From: CBDHDJ01 sp965261645
GTDB lineage: Bacteria > Pseudomonadota > Alphaproteobacteria > SHVV01
NCBI GenBank assembly: GCA_965261645.1
Contig: CBDHDJ010000002.1
Span: 744,001 to 808,000, forward strand
Reading direction: 5' to 3'
Length of the DNA: 64,000 nucleotides
The notes beneath the pieces are model-generated. The model was given only the letters and a program-made list of their open reading frames with translations, searched no databases and had not been told where the DNA came from. Shown piece by piece: positions 27,088 to 38,474 of this stretch. Position numbers and translations under genes: made by a program. The number at the start of each line of letters is the position of its first letter. Positions within the stretch are counted from its first letter, which is position 1.

Positions 27088-28178
27088 CCTATCCGGTTTA
27101 CACCCACTATGGCTAGAATGGGCGCAAACCGGATATAGGGGAGCGCGCCATGGATGTTCTCGACCGCGCCGATCTCCCATTCCCGCATTCGCTACCCGAG
27201 TTCCAGCGACTTTTCCCCGATGATGCGGCCTGCGCCTCCTACCTGGAGAAAGCCCGCTGGGGAGACGGCTTTGCCTGCCCGCACTGCGGCACGGCGGGAG
27301 AGCCGTTCCACTTTGAAAACCGCCCTGGCGTCCTGCGCTGCCGCAAGTGCCGCCAGAACACCGGGCTGACGGTGGGAACAGTGATGGAGCGTAGCCACAC
27401 TCCGCTGAACGTCTGGTTCTGGGCCGCTTATCTGGTCGCCAGTCAGACGCCCGGCATGTCCGCCGTGCAGTTTCAGCGGCAACTTGGTCTTTCGCGCTAC
27501 GAGACGGCCTTTCAAATTCTCCACAAGCTCCGCTCGGGCATGGTGCGGCCCAACCAAGACAGGATCGGTGGACAGCCCAAGAACCATGTTGAGGTGGACG
27601 AAACCTGGGTTGGCGGGCGAACGCGTGGGGAAGGCCGTGGTGTTCACCACAAGGTTCCCGTCTCCTGTGCCATCGAGGTGCGTCATCGAAAGCCGGGCAC
27701 CAAGCTCGACAACCGGAAAGACGGACGCTATGCCGGACGCGTTCGGCTCGCCGTCGTGCTCGACCGTAGCGCCGAGTCGCTCTGTGGGTTCGTCGAGAGC
27801 ACCGTCGCGCCGGGATCGCTGATCGTTACTGACGATTGGAGCGGCTATGCTGGCCTCGGTAAGCGCGGCTATGAGCACTTCGCTGTTGCCGAGTGTGGTG
27901 ATCCAGAGGTTGCCGAGCAATACCTGCCGATCATCCATCTGGTTTTCGCCAACCTGAAGACGTGGCTGATCGGTATCCACCACGGCGTTAGCCACCAGCA
28001 CCTACAAGCCTACCTCAACGAGTTCACCTTCCGCTTCAACAGGCGGTTCTACCCGTTCAACGCCTTCCGCTCATTGCTCGGCATCGCGGGCGACACCTCT
28101 GCTCCAACCTATGCCGAGCTTTACTCGGGAGAGTGGCGGCACCCTACATGTAGCGGTCATCGGCGTTAACCGGATAGG
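27088..28178 (+). mobile_element. IS1595-family element
   Basis: About 1.09 kb with terminal repeats beginning CCTATCCGGTT on both ends. Flanks do not show the 8-bp duplication usual for this family, so rearrangement at one end is likely. Its last 381 bases occur again at 39795-40175. Confidence 0.85.
27150..28169 (+). CDS. IS1595-family transposase
   Basis: 339 aa. An N-terminal zinc ribbon (CPHCG...CRKC) precedes the DDE/N-type catalytic domain, with VEVDETWVGG, the IVTDDWSGY Asp and a C-terminal NEFTFRFNRR block. It is the usual family length and has no frame defects. Confidence 0.93.
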   Translation: MDVLDRADLPFPHSLPEFQRLFPDDAACASYLEKARWGDGFACPHCGTAGEPFHFENRPGVLRCRKCRQNTGLTVGTVMERSHTPLNVWFWAAYLVASQTPGMSAVQFQRQLGLSRYETAFQILHKLRSGMVRPNQDRIGGQPKNHVEVDETWVGGRTRGEGRGVHHKVPVSCAIEVRHRKPGTKLDNRKDGRYAGRVRLAVVLDRSAESLCGFVESTVAPGSLIVTDDWSGYAGLGKRGYEHFAVAECGDPEVAEQYLPIIHLVFANLKTWLIGIHHGVSHQHLQAYLNEFTFRFNRRFYPFNAFRSLLGIAGDTSAPTYAELYSGEWRHPTCSGHRR

Positions 28179-28551
28179 CAAGATTTGGACCTTCCCCCGA
28201 TATTGGTAAGGCGGGTATTACCACTACAAACTTCTCGCTTGGCCAGTTGACTTACGAACAGTTCCTGTCGGCATCGAGTATTGAATTGGGAATTTCACGC
28301 ACTAACGCATGGGCACCGTGAGCAGCGATCGTTACAGGCTCATTTTTTGGTTTGCCCGTCACAACCACCGATGTGCTTCTCGGCATGGGAGTCAACTACC
28401 CTCCCTCCGGCACCGGGCCCAACCCCCCTTCGCACAGCGCAGGGCCTGAGTTTTGGGTATCTCAGGATACATCGGAGGGCACTGATCGGTGGCAACTCGC
28501 GAAAACATTCCAGCCAACGTCGCTAAATCAAGCCGTATACAAATTTGCTTT
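28179..28551 (+). other. remnant coding sequence cut by an IS5-type element
   Basis: No intact gene. One frame (28316-28551) reads TGSFFGLPVTTTDVLLGMGV and on to LNQAVYKFAL, then stops at the IS5-type end. It looks like a C-terminal exported-protein fragment, not assignable to a family. Confidence 0.35.
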
Positions 28552-29460
28552 AGAGGCCGTTTCGAAAGGGGTTGAGTGGCCGGTGTCGATGTGATTCCAA
28601 GGAGGTTGCTGAGACCGATATGGAGCCGCCATGTGGACGCCGACCACCCGAGAGCAGCATAGCCGCAAGACGCTGCGTTATCAGACTGATTTGACCGATG
28701 CGGAGTGGGTTGTGATCGAGCCTCATTTGCCTCCGGCTCATGGCACGGGACGGCCCCGGTCATGGCCGATGCGAGAGATCGTCAACGGCATTTTCTACGT
28801 GATGCGGGCTGGCTGCCCTTGGCGCTTGCTGCCAAGCGATTTGCCACCGTGGGGCACGATCTATCGCTGGTTCGCCAAGTTCCGCGACGACGGCCTCCTT
28901 GAGAAGATCAATCACTCTCTGGTCATGGCCGATCGCGAGCGGGTCGGACGCGAGGCCAGCCCGAGCGGCGCGATTATCGACAGCCAGAGCGTCAAGACAA
29001 CCGAGGCTGGTGGCCCCCGCGGCTACGATGCGGGCAAGAAGATCAAGGGGCGCAAGCGCCACGCGCTGGTCGACACCGACGGGCGCGGCCTCGTGCTCGA
29101 GGCGCATCCGGCGAGTATCCAGGACCGCGATGGTGGCGGGTCGCTGCTGTGCGCCTCACGCGGCTCGTTTCCGTTCATCGAGAAGGTCTTTGCCGACAGC
29201 GGCTACGCCGGCGAGAAGGTCGCCACGGCCACCGTGATCGCCGTCGAGATCGTGCGCAAAAGCCCCGATCAGGTCGGCTTCGCCGTCCAACCGCGCCGCT
29301 GGGTCGTGGAGCGCTTCTTCGCCTGGATCAACCGCAACCGGCGACTGGCAAAGGACTTCGAGGCCACCATCGCCTCGGCCCGCGCCTTCCTCTACGCCGC
29401 CTCCGTCATGCTCCTCGTCCGCAGATTGGCCCGAGCCGCATGACTTTCGAAACCGACTCT
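28552..29460 (+). mobile_element. IS5-family element (type B), copy 1
   Basis: 909 bp. Ends are AGAGGCCGTTTCGAAA and (reverse) AGAGTCGGTTTCGAAA. There is an identical-length inverted copy at 33529-34437. No clear target duplication. Confidence 0.85.
28631..29443 (+). CDS. IS5-family transposase, copy 1
   Basis: 270 aa. DDE core: Asp in GAIIDSQSVKTTE, Asp in VFADSGYAG and Glu in RWVVERFFAW. The N-terminal DAEWVVIEPHLPP and GIFYVMRAGCPWR blocks are typical of the IS427-like subgroup. No defects seen. Confidence 0.92.
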   Translation: MWTPTTREQHSRKTLRYQTDLTDAEWVVIEPHLPPAHGTGRPRSWPMREIVNGIFYVMRAGCPWRLLPSDLPPWGTIYRWFAKFRDDGLLEKINHSLVMADRERVGREASPSGAIIDSQSVKTTEAGGPRGYDAGKKIKGRKRHALVDTDGRGLVLEAHPASIQDRDGGGSLLCASRGSFPFIEKVFADSGYAGEKVATATVIAVEIVRKSPDQVGFAVQPRRWVVERFFAWINRNRRLAKDFEATIASARAFLYAASVMLLVRRLARAA

Positions 29461-29485
29461 CAGCATTATCAATCTTTGCCTCTAA

Positions 29486-30929
29486 CAGCCCGTTGATTAA
29501 GTCGGCGCCGTCTGATTCTCTGGTTCCCTGATTTGCAGGGGGATTTGCCGATGGCGATGGGACGGCAGAAGGATGGTCAGGGGGACCTGATGGTGAGCTG
29601 GTCGGAGATGCCGCGCTCTCCGGGTCATGTGTTTTATGACCGCTTGCAGTCGGTGCTGATCGAGGGCGGCTTCGACGCCTTTGCCGAGGCGAGCTGCCGG
29701 CCTTATTACGCGGTCCGGATGGGCGCGCCCTCGGTGCCGCCCGGGCGCTATTTCCGGATGCACCTGGTGGGCTACTTTGAGGGCATCGACAGCGAGCGCG
29801 GTCTGGAGTGGCGCTGCTCGGACTCGCTTTCGCTGCGGGCGTTCCTGCGACTGGGGAGCCGTGATCGGGTGCCGGACCATTCCTGGCTGTCACGGAGCCG
29901 CACGCGCCGGCCCCATGAAGTCCACGCGGCGGTCTTCGACTGGGTTCTGGTGCTGATCGCCGAGGCGGGGCTGATCAAGGGCGAGCGCATCGGCGTCGAT
30001 GCCTCGACCATGGAGGCCAACGCGGCGCTGCGGAACATCGTGCGGCGCGACAACGGCGAAGGCTACCGGGAGATGCTGGAGCGCCTGGCCCGGGAAAGCG
30101 GGGTCGAGACACCCACGGCCGAGGACCTGGCGCCTCTGGACCGGAAGCGCAAGGGCAAGAAGCTTTCCAACACGGATTGGGTTTCGAAGAGCGACCCCGA
30201 GGCCAAGATCACCAAGATGAAGGACGGCACGACGCATCTGGCCTACAAGCCCGAGCACGCGGTGGATCTGGACACCGGCGCGGTGGTGGCGGCCGAGCTG
30301 CACCCGGCCGATGAGGGCGACACCACGACGCTTTCCAAGACCCTGGCGAAGGCCGAGGCAAACCTCGAGGCGGTGGATGCGGCACCGACATCGGAGGACC
30401 CGGCCGAATGCGTCGCCGACAAAGGTTATCACTCACGGGCGGTCTTGAGGGCTCTGAACGACAGTCCCTGGAAGACCCGGATCGCGGCGCCCAAGCAGAC
30501 CGGCTTTTCGCGCTGGCACGGTGATGAGGCGGCGCGGCGCGCGGTCACCAATAACCGTGCGCGGCTCAAGTCCGGGGTCGCCCGCGAGGCCTTCAAGCTG
30601 CGCGCCGAGATCGTCGAGCGCTGCTTTGCCCACAACCTCGATCGTGGCGGCATGCGACGAACCTGGCTGCGCGGGCGAGAGAATGTGCACAAGCGATACC
30701 TGCTCCACGTCGCCGGCCACAATCTATCGTTACTGATGCGCCAGCTCATCGGCGCCGGCACCCCGCGGGAGGCCGTGGCGGGCGGATATGGCGGTATTTT
30801 CGTTCTGCTCACGCCCACCGGGGCCATGCTGGTGGCACGGGGGGGCTCGCAAAGCGGCCAGACGGCTTTCGCCGCCGCATTCCTCATCTGGGAGTGAGAG
30901 CCGGAAAAAGCCAGTTAATCAACGGGCTG
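29486..30929 (+). mobile_element. IS-A copy 2
   Basis: 1,444 bp. The right terminal repeat has one substitution (CCAGTTAATC where others read CCACTTAATC). Flanks are CTAA and TGAT, so there is no target duplication. This copy is probably a product of recombination between two IS-A copies, which exchanged flanks. Confidence 0.93.
29551..30897 (+). CDS. transposase, IS-A copy 2
   Basis: 448 aa, full length. Compared with other copies it reads TRRPHEV for TRLPHEV and LAPLDRK for LARLDRK. Catalytic residues are unchanged. Confidence 0.93.
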   Translation: MAMGRQKDGQGDLMVSWSEMPRSPGHVFYDRLQSVLIEGGFDAFAEASCRPYYAVRMGAPSVPPGRYFRMHLVGYFEGIDSERGLEWRCSDSLSLRAFLRLGSRDRVPDHSWLSRSRTRRPHEVHAAVFDWVLVLIAEAGLIKGERIGVDASTMEANAALRNIVRRDNGEGYREMLERLARESGVETPTAEDLAPLDRKRKGKKLSNTDWVSKSDPEAKITKMKDGTTHLAYKPEHAVDLDTGAVVAAELHPADEGDTTTLSKTLAKAEANLEAVDAAPTSEDPAECVADKGYHSRAVLRALNDSPWKTRIAAPKQTGFSRWHGDEAARRAVTNNRARLKSGVAREAFKLRAEIVERCFAHNLDRGGMRRTWLRGRENVHKRYLLHVAGHNLSLLMRQLIGAGTPREAVAGGYGGIFVLLTPTGAMLVARGGSQSGQTAFAAAFLIWE

Positions 30930-31450
30930 TGATCTCAGGCAATCTTCGCCGCAGCCGTCCACGTGCCAGTGCTCGTTGGCACCTTGACGAAATGGTCATC
31001 AGGATCCGCGGTCGAAGACATTGGCTGTGGCGGGCGGTCGACGACGAAGGTGAAGTTCTCGACTTCCTGGTCCAGCCACGACGCTGCGCCCGATCGGCGC
31101 AGAGGTTGCTGCGGAAGCTGCTGAAGAAGCAGGGCTTTGCGCCGAAGCGCATTACCACGGACAAGCTCAAATCCTACGCTGTTGCGATCCGCAAAGAGCG
31201 ACTTACCGCTATTCACGATCAGGGATTGCGGGCGAACAATCGAGCCGAGAATTCACACCAGCCGGTACGTCGACGCGAACGAAAACAACAGCGGTTCAAT
31301 TCACCGGGATCCGCCCAACGGTTCCTTTCAATCCACGCCGCCGTCTACAACGCTTTCTACGTCCAGCGCCATCTTTTACCCCGCCGCATTTTCAAGGCGT
31401 TTCGAGCCGAGACGTTCGCTGTCTGGAATCAAGGCTGGTGTGCTGCCTGA
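30930..31450 (+). pseudogene. IS6-family transposase, 5' truncated
   Basis: The DDE half of an IS6 transposase: ARWHLDEMVIRIRGRRHW (first Asp), ITTDKLKSYA (second Asp) and NRAENSHQPVRRRER (Glu). The N-terminal helix-turn-helix and the left end are missing, cut by IS-A copy 2. No right end could be recognised before 31502. Confidence 0.85.
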
Positions 31451-31501
31451 TCCAGATCACGATCCAATCGTGCCGAACGCGGCAGTTAACGTGTCAATGC
31501 C

Positions 31502-31720
31502 CAACCAACGCTACCACGAGAGCATCGGCAACGTAACTCCAGCCGACGCCTACTTTGGACGCCACACCGCCATCATCGAAAAGAGAAAAAAGATCAAAAA
31601 CTGACCACCCAAAACCGCCGCTTGAACCATCAAAGCCAAGCGGCTTAACATCAAACAAAGATGAGCCAGATCCTCCCTATGAAACACGCTCAACAGTCCC
31701 ATTTGTTTTGATGACGGACA
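31502..31720 (+). mobile_element. right-end fragment of IS3-type element ISx
   Basis: The last 219 bases of the IS3-type element found whole at 37421-38932 and 47691-50649. It begins in the orfB codons for NQRYHESIGNV and ends in the terminal TGACGGACA. The next ten bases repeat ATGACGGACA exactly. Confidence 0.85.
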
Positions 31721-31841
31721 ATGACGGACAGGCGCTCGCACGGCTGCTCATGGATGGGACGCACCGACATGTCACCGCCGAGCAGCTCCACGGCGACGCA
31801 GTGGCGGCTAACATCAAAGTATCGTTGGCGACGGTCTATAA
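31721..31841 (+). pseudogene. irr: irr-like Fur-family regulator, 5' segment
   Basis: Codes for QALARLLMDGTHRHVTAEQL and on to SLATVYN, the DNA-binding half of an Irr/Fur protein. The first 20-30 codons have been replaced by the ISx fragment. It ends at IS-A copy 3; joining at one copy of ATAA gives SLATVYN-TLHQFTNAGLL, the conserved Fur-family sequence. Irr proteins control iron and heme genes in alphaproteobacteria. Confidence 0.85.
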
Positions 31842-33285
31842 CAGCCCGTTGATTAAGTCGGCGCCGTCTGATTCTCTGGTTCCCTGATTTGCAGGGGGAT
31901 TTGCCGATGGCGATGGGACGGCAGAAGGATGGTCAGGGGGACCTGATGGTGAGCTGGTCGGAGATGCCGCGCTCTCCGGGTCATGTGTTTTATGACCGCT
32001 TGCAGTCGGTGCTGATCGAGGGCGGCTTCGACGCCTTTGCCGAGGCGATCTGCCGGCCTTATTACGCGGTCCGGATGGGCGCGCCCTCGGTGCCGCCCGG
32101 GCGCTATTTCCGGATGCACCTGGTGGGCTACTTCGAGGGCATCGACAGCGAGCGCGGTCTGGAGTGGCGCTGCTCGGACTCGCTTTCGCTGCGGGCGTTC
32201 CTGCGACTGGGGAGCCGTGATCGGGTACCGGACCATTCCTGGCTGTCACGGAGCCGCACGCGCCTGCCCCATGAAGTCCACGCGGCGGTCTTCGACTGGG
32301 TTCTGGTGCTGATCGCCGAGGCGGGGCTGATCAAGGGCGAGCGCATCGGCGTCGATGCCTCGACCATGGAGGCCAACGCGGCGCTGCGGAACATCGTGCG
32401 GCGCGACAACGGCGAAGGCTACCGGGAGATGCTGGAGCGCCTGGCCCGGGAAAGCGGGGTCGAGACACCCACGGCCGAGGACCTGGCGCGTCTGGACCGG
32501 AAGCGCAAGGGCAAGAAGCTTTCCAACACGGATTGGGTTTCGAAGAGCGACCCCGAGGCCAAGATCACCAAGATGAAGGACGGCACGACGCATCTGGCCT
32601 ACAAGCCCGAGCACGCGGTGGATCTGGACACCGGCGCGGTGGTGGCGGCCGAGCTGCACCCGGCCGATGAGGGCGACACCACGACGCTTTCCAAGACCCT
32701 GGCGAAGGCCGAGGCAAACCTCGAGGCGGTGGATGCGGCACCGACATCGGAGGACCCGGCCGAATGCGTCGCCGACAAAGGTTATCACTCACGGGCGGTC
32801 TTGAGGGCTCTGAACGACAGTCCCTGGAAGACCCGGATCGCGGCGCCCAAGCAGACCGGCTTTTCGCGCTGGCACGGTGATGAGGCGGCGCGGCGCGCGG
32901 TCACCAATAACCGTGCGCGGCTCAAGTCCGGGGTCGCCCGCGAGGCCTTCAAGCTGCGCGCCGAGATCGTCGAGCGCTGCTTTGCCCACAACCTCGATCG
33001 TGGCGGCATGCGACGAACCTGGCTGCGCGGGCGAGAGAATGTGCACAAGCGATACCTGCTCCACGTCGCCGGCCACAATCTATCGTTACTGATGCGCCAG
33101 CTCATCGGCGCCGGCACCCCGCGGGAGGCCGTGGCGGGCGGATATGGCGGTATTTTCGTTCTGCTCACGCCCACCGGGGCCATGCTGGTGGCACGGGGGG
33201 GCTCGCAAAGCGGCCAGACGGCTTTCGCCGCCGCATTCCTCATCTGGGAGTGAGAGCCGGAAAAAGCCACTTAATCAACGGGCTG
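31842..33285 (+). mobile_element. IS-A copy 3
   Basis: 1,444 bp, perfect 17-bp ends, flanked by the 4-bp duplication ATAA. Inserted in the irr-like gene between the codons for TVY and N. Confidence 0.95.
31907..33253 (+). CDS. transposase, IS-A copy 3
   Basis: 448 aa. Distinguishing change: FAEAICR instead of FAEASCR. Otherwise as in the consensus copy. Confidence 0.93.
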   Translation: MAMGRQKDGQGDLMVSWSEMPRSPGHVFYDRLQSVLIEGGFDAFAEAICRPYYAVRMGAPSVPPGRYFRMHLVGYFEGIDSERGLEWRCSDSLSLRAFLRLGSRDRVPDHSWLSRSRTRLPHEVHAAVFDWVLVLIAEAGLIKGERIGVDASTMEANAALRNIVRRDNGEGYREMLERLARESGVETPTAEDLARLDRKRKGKKLSNTDWVSKSDPEAKITKMKDGTTHLAYKPEHAVDLDTGAVVAAELHPADEGDTTTLSKTLAKAEANLEAVDAAPTSEDPAECVADKGYHSRAVLRALNDSPWKTRIAAPKQTGFSRWHGDEAARRAVTNNRARLKSGVAREAFKLRAEIVERCFAHNLDRGGMRRTWLRGRENVHKRYLLHVAGHNLSLLMRQLIGAGTPREAVAGGYGGIFVLLTPTGAMLVARGGSQSGQTAFAAAFLIWE

Positions 33286-33528
33286 ATAACACTCTCCACC
33301 AATTCACTAACGCAGGGTTGTTGCGTGAAGTCGTCGTAGAGCCGGGCCGTTCCTATTTCGACACGAACACGTCCGACCACCACCACTTCTTCAATGTCGA
33401 CTGCGGCGAATTGATCGACATTTCGGGTGAAGAGTTCAGTGTAGGGAAGCTTCCGCCCACGCCCTATGGAACTCAGATCAGCCGGATCGACATCATCGTC
33501 CAAATCCGAGAAGACGAAGATCCGGCTG
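33286..33528 (+). pseudogene. irr: irr-like Fur-family regulator, 3' segment
   Basis: Continues the frame with TLHQFTNAGLLREVVVEPGR, then SYFDTNTSDHHHFFNVDCG. The HHH triplet is the heme/metal motif that sets Irr apart from ordinary Fur. It runs to ISRIDIIVQIREDED, where the end of an IS5-type element replaces the natural stop. The gene is thus broken at both ends and in the middle. katG follows about 1.2 kb on; a Fur-family gene beside katG is a common regulator-target pair. Confidence 0.85.
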
Positions 33529-34437
33529 AGAGTCGGTTTCGAAAGTCATGCGGCTCGGGCCAATCTGCGGACGAGGAGCATGACGGAGGCGGCGTAGAGG
33601 AAGGCGCGGGCCGAGGCGATGGTGGCCTCGAAGTCCTTTGCCAGTCGCCGGTTGCGGTTGATCCAGGCGAAGAAGCGCTCCACGACCCAGCGGCGCGGTT
33701 GGACGGCGAAGCCGACCTGATCGGGGCTTTTGCGCACGATCTCGACGGCGATCACGGTGGCCGTGGCGACCTTCTCGCCGGCGTAGCCGCTGTCGGCAAA
33801 GACCTTCTCGATGAACGGAAACGAGCCGCGTGAGGCGCACAGCAGCGACCCGCCACCATCGCGGTCCTGGATACTCGCCGGATGCGCCTCGAGCACGAGG
33901 CCGCGCCCGTCGGTGTCGACCAGCGCGTGGCGCTTGCGCCCCTTGATCTTCTTGCCCGCATCGTAGCCGCGGGGGCCACCAGCCTCGGTTGTCTTGACGC
34001 TCTGGCTGTCGATAATCGCGCCGCTCGGGCTGGCCTCGCGTCCGACCCGCTCGCGATCGGCCATGACCAGAGAGTGATTGATCTTCTCAAGGAGGCCGTC
34101 GTCGCGGAACTTGGCGAACCAGCGATAGATCGTGCCCCACGGTGGCAAATCGCTTGGCAGCAAGCGCCAAGGGCAGCCAGCCCGCATCACGTAGAAAATG
34201 CCGTTGACGATCTCTCGCATCGGCCATGACCGGGGCCGTCCCGTGCCATGAGCCGGAGGCAAATGAGGCTCGATCACAACCCACTCCGCATCGGTCAAAT
34301 CAGTCTGATAACGCAGCGTCTTGCGGCTATGCTGCTCTCGGGTGGTCGGCGTCCACATGGCGGCTCCATATCGGTCTCAGCAACCTCCTTGGAATCACAT
34401 CGACACCGGCCACTCAACCCCTTTCGAAACGGCCTCT
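33529..34437 (-). mobile_element. IS5-family element (type B), copy 2
   Basis: 909 bp, inverted with respect to copy 1 and with the same ends. Its right end abuts the irr remnant. No target duplication was found. Confidence 0.85.
33546..34358 (-). CDS. IS5-family transposase, copy 2
   Basis: 270 aa, identical in its translated sequence to the copy at 28631-29443, implying very recent duplication or gene conversion. Confidence 0.92.
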   Translation of the reverse strand: MWTPTTREQHSRKTLRYQTDLTDAEWVVIEPHLPPAHGTGRPRSWPMREIVNGIFYVMRAGCPWRLLPSDLPPWGTIYRWFAKFRDDGLLEKINHSLVMADRERVGREASPSGAIIDSQSVKTTEAGGPRGYDAGKKIKGRKRHALVDTDGRGLVLEAHPASIQDRDGGGSLLCASRGSFPFIEKVFADSGYAGEKVATATVIAVEIVRKSPDQVGFAVQPRRWVVERFFAWINRNRRLAKDFEATIASARAFLYAASVMLLVRRLARAA

Positions 34438-34740
34438 TAGGATCGGTTTGTGGTCTCAAGCGTATATTTTTGTGTTTGGAACGCTTCCAATTCATTGACT
34501 CGGTATTCGCCGTTTCCCATATTCACCGATGCGGACCGGCGACCCCAATTCTGGGCGCGTTGCAACGGAAAATTTGATACGGGAATCAGCCAAACAAATT
34601 GTGGGAAGATGCCATGCCGTCCTTGAAGGGAACTCGAACCCTACAGAATTTAAAAGACTCATATGGCGGCTAGAACCAGGCACTATTTGGGGAATGTCAG
34701 CTAAATAGAGTGGAAAATCCAGAACTCGATCGGAGAGAAC
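34438..34740. other. katG upstream region, no gene
   Basis: About 300 AT-richer bases with scattered stops in all frames. It must hold the katG promoter, but no confident -35/-10 pair or Irr/Fur box could be named. The last bases GGAGAG form the katG ribosome site. Confidence 0.5.
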
Positions 34741-36930
<2,190 letters not shown>

Positions 36931-36960
36931 TCCCAGCGGAAAGGTCTTCGAGGGCTTCTA

Positions 36961-37059
36961 GATTGGATTGGTCCCATTATCGGAGGAGCGATCGCAGCTC
37001 TTGTCTACAAGCACGTATTGCATGAGCGACAGTCAGCCGAACGAGTAGTCCTGCACTGA
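36961..37059 (+). pseudogene. aquaporin C-terminal remnant
   Basis: 33 codons reading DWIGPIIGGAIAALVYKHVL to a TGA. This is the last helix and tail of a MIP-family channel (compare the usual WxGPxxGAxxAxxxY). The rest of the gene is absent; the upstream frame stops within a few codons. Confidence 0.55.
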
Positions 37060-37125
37060 AGATCGCAACGGCCCCATGGGGTATTTGTATGGACGCCTCC
37101 CGGAACGCAAGGACCGATTTGGTCC

Positions 37126-37242
37126 AACGCCCGCGAAGGGTGCGAAGCGGTCGCGAATGGCGGTCGCGAGGTTTTCGGGGCCTGCTTTGCTGTCAACCGC
37201 CTCACGCAGGATGAGGCGCGCTTCTTCTTCCATTGAACGCCC
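37126..37242 (-). pseudogene. FitA-like antitoxin remnant
   Basis: Encodes GRSMEEEARLILREAV and PENLATAIRDRFAPFAGV, the C-terminal half of ribbon-helix-helix antitoxins of VapB/FitA type. The DNA-binding N-terminus is lost and no partner PIN toxin is present nearby. Confidence 0.6.
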
Positions 37243-37385
37243 CACCGTGAAACACATCAGACGACGAGACAAACTCCAAAAAATGGCATTAAGAAGTGCA
37301 ATCACGCCGCCGCATCGGGTCACGATTCGTCGCCGGATCAAGGCCTAAACCTGTAGATCAGATTCTTGGTGGGGACAGGTTCCAG

Positions 37386-38474
37386 TTAGAGACTTGTCGA
37401 AGACGCCCTCGCCGCATGGCTGTCCGTCATCAAAACAAATGGGACTGTTGAGCGTGTTTCATAGGGAGGATCTGGCTCATCTTTGTTTGATGTTAAGCCG
37501 CTTGGCTTTGATGGTTCAAGCGGCGGTTTTGGGGGGTCAGTTTTTTGATCTTTTTTTCTCTTTTCGATGATGGCGGTGTGGCGTCCAAAGTAGGCGTCGG
37601 CTGGAGTTACGTTGCCGATGCTCTCGTGGTAGCGTTGGTTGTTGTAGTGATCGACGAAGGCGCTGATCTGGTTTTCGAGATCGCCGGGTAGATAATAATT
37701 TTCAAGCAGGATCCGGTTCTTCAGCGTTTGATGCCAGCGCTCGATCTTGCCCTGGGTTTGCGGGTGATACGGTGCGCCCCGAACGTGATCCATACCGTGG
37801 TCCTCGAGCCATTCAGCCAGATCGCCGGAGATATAGGACGAGCCGTTGTCGCTGAGCAGCTTCGGCTTGTGGACGACATTGGCGCGATTGCAGCCTGAGG
37901 CTTCTAGCGCCAACTTCAGTGTTGCCGTCACATCGTCCGCCGTCATGTTGGTGCAGAGCTTCCAAGCAATGATGTAGCGGGAATAGTCGTCCAGGATGGT
38001 CGACAGGTAAAACCAGCCCCAGCCGATGACCTTGAGATAGGTGAAGTCGGTCTGCCACAGCTGGTTCGGCGCCGTGGTCTTGTCGCGGAACTCATCGGCT
38101 GTCTTGATGACCACGAAAGCGGGGCTGGTGATCAGGTCGTGGGCCTTGAGAAGCCGGTAAACCGAGGCTTCCGAGACAAAGTAGCCCCTGGTGTCCGTAA
38201 ACCTGACGGCCAGTTCCCGGGGCGACAGTTGCGTCTCCTCCAGGGCAAGATCGATGATCTGCCCCCGGACATCATCCGGGATCCGGTTCCACACCCGGCC
38301 TGGGCTGCTGTTGCGATCCTCAAGACCGGCGTCGCCAAAGGCCAGAAAGCGATCGTACCAGCGATAAAAGGTGGTCTTCGGAATGCCCAGCTTGTCCAAA
38401 GTGGACCCGACGCCCAGGTGGGACTGCTCGACCAGGCGGATGATCTCCAGCTTCTCGGATGCGGGATACCTCAT
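37386..38474 (-). CDS. ISx orfB, IS3-type transposase (copy with altered C-terminus)
   Basis: 362 aa. The rve integrase core has Asp in LWQTDFTYLK, Asp in LLSDNGSSYI and Glu in QGKIERWHQTLK. It differs from the copy at 49597 by one extra A in a run near the 3' end (7 rather than 6 A), so the frame reads on past the normal stop and out of the element at 37421. The catalytic core is unaffected. Start ATG overlaps the orfA stop (ATGA). Confidence 0.88.
   Translation of the reverse strand: MRYPASEKLEIIRLVEQSHLGVGSTLDKLGIPKTTFYRWYDRFLAFGDAGLEDRNSSPGRVWNRIPDDVRGQIIDLALEETQLSPRELAVRFTDTRGYFVSEASVYRLLKAHDLITSPAFVVIKTADEFRDKTTAPNQLWQTDFTYLKVIGWGWFYLSTILDDYSRYIIAWKLCTNMTADDVTATLKLALEASGCNRANVVHKPKLLSDNGSSYISGDLAEWLEDHGMDHVRGAPYHPQTQGKIERWHQTLKNRILLENYYLPGDLENQISAFVDHYNNQRYHESIGNVTPADAYFGRHTAIIEKRKKDQKTDPPKPPLEPSKPSGLTSNKDEPDPPYETRSTVPFVLMTDSHAARASSTSL

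Noticed and set aside
28318..28594. 80-codon ORF ahead of the IS5-type element as a gene
   Set aside because: Its last codons are IS DNA and it begins with a TTG; it is a truncated fragment at best.
28552..34437. The two inverted IS5-type copies as a composite transposon carrying irr
   Set aside because: irr between them is a broken fragment and neither IS copy shows a target duplication. The layout fits separate insertions and recombination better.
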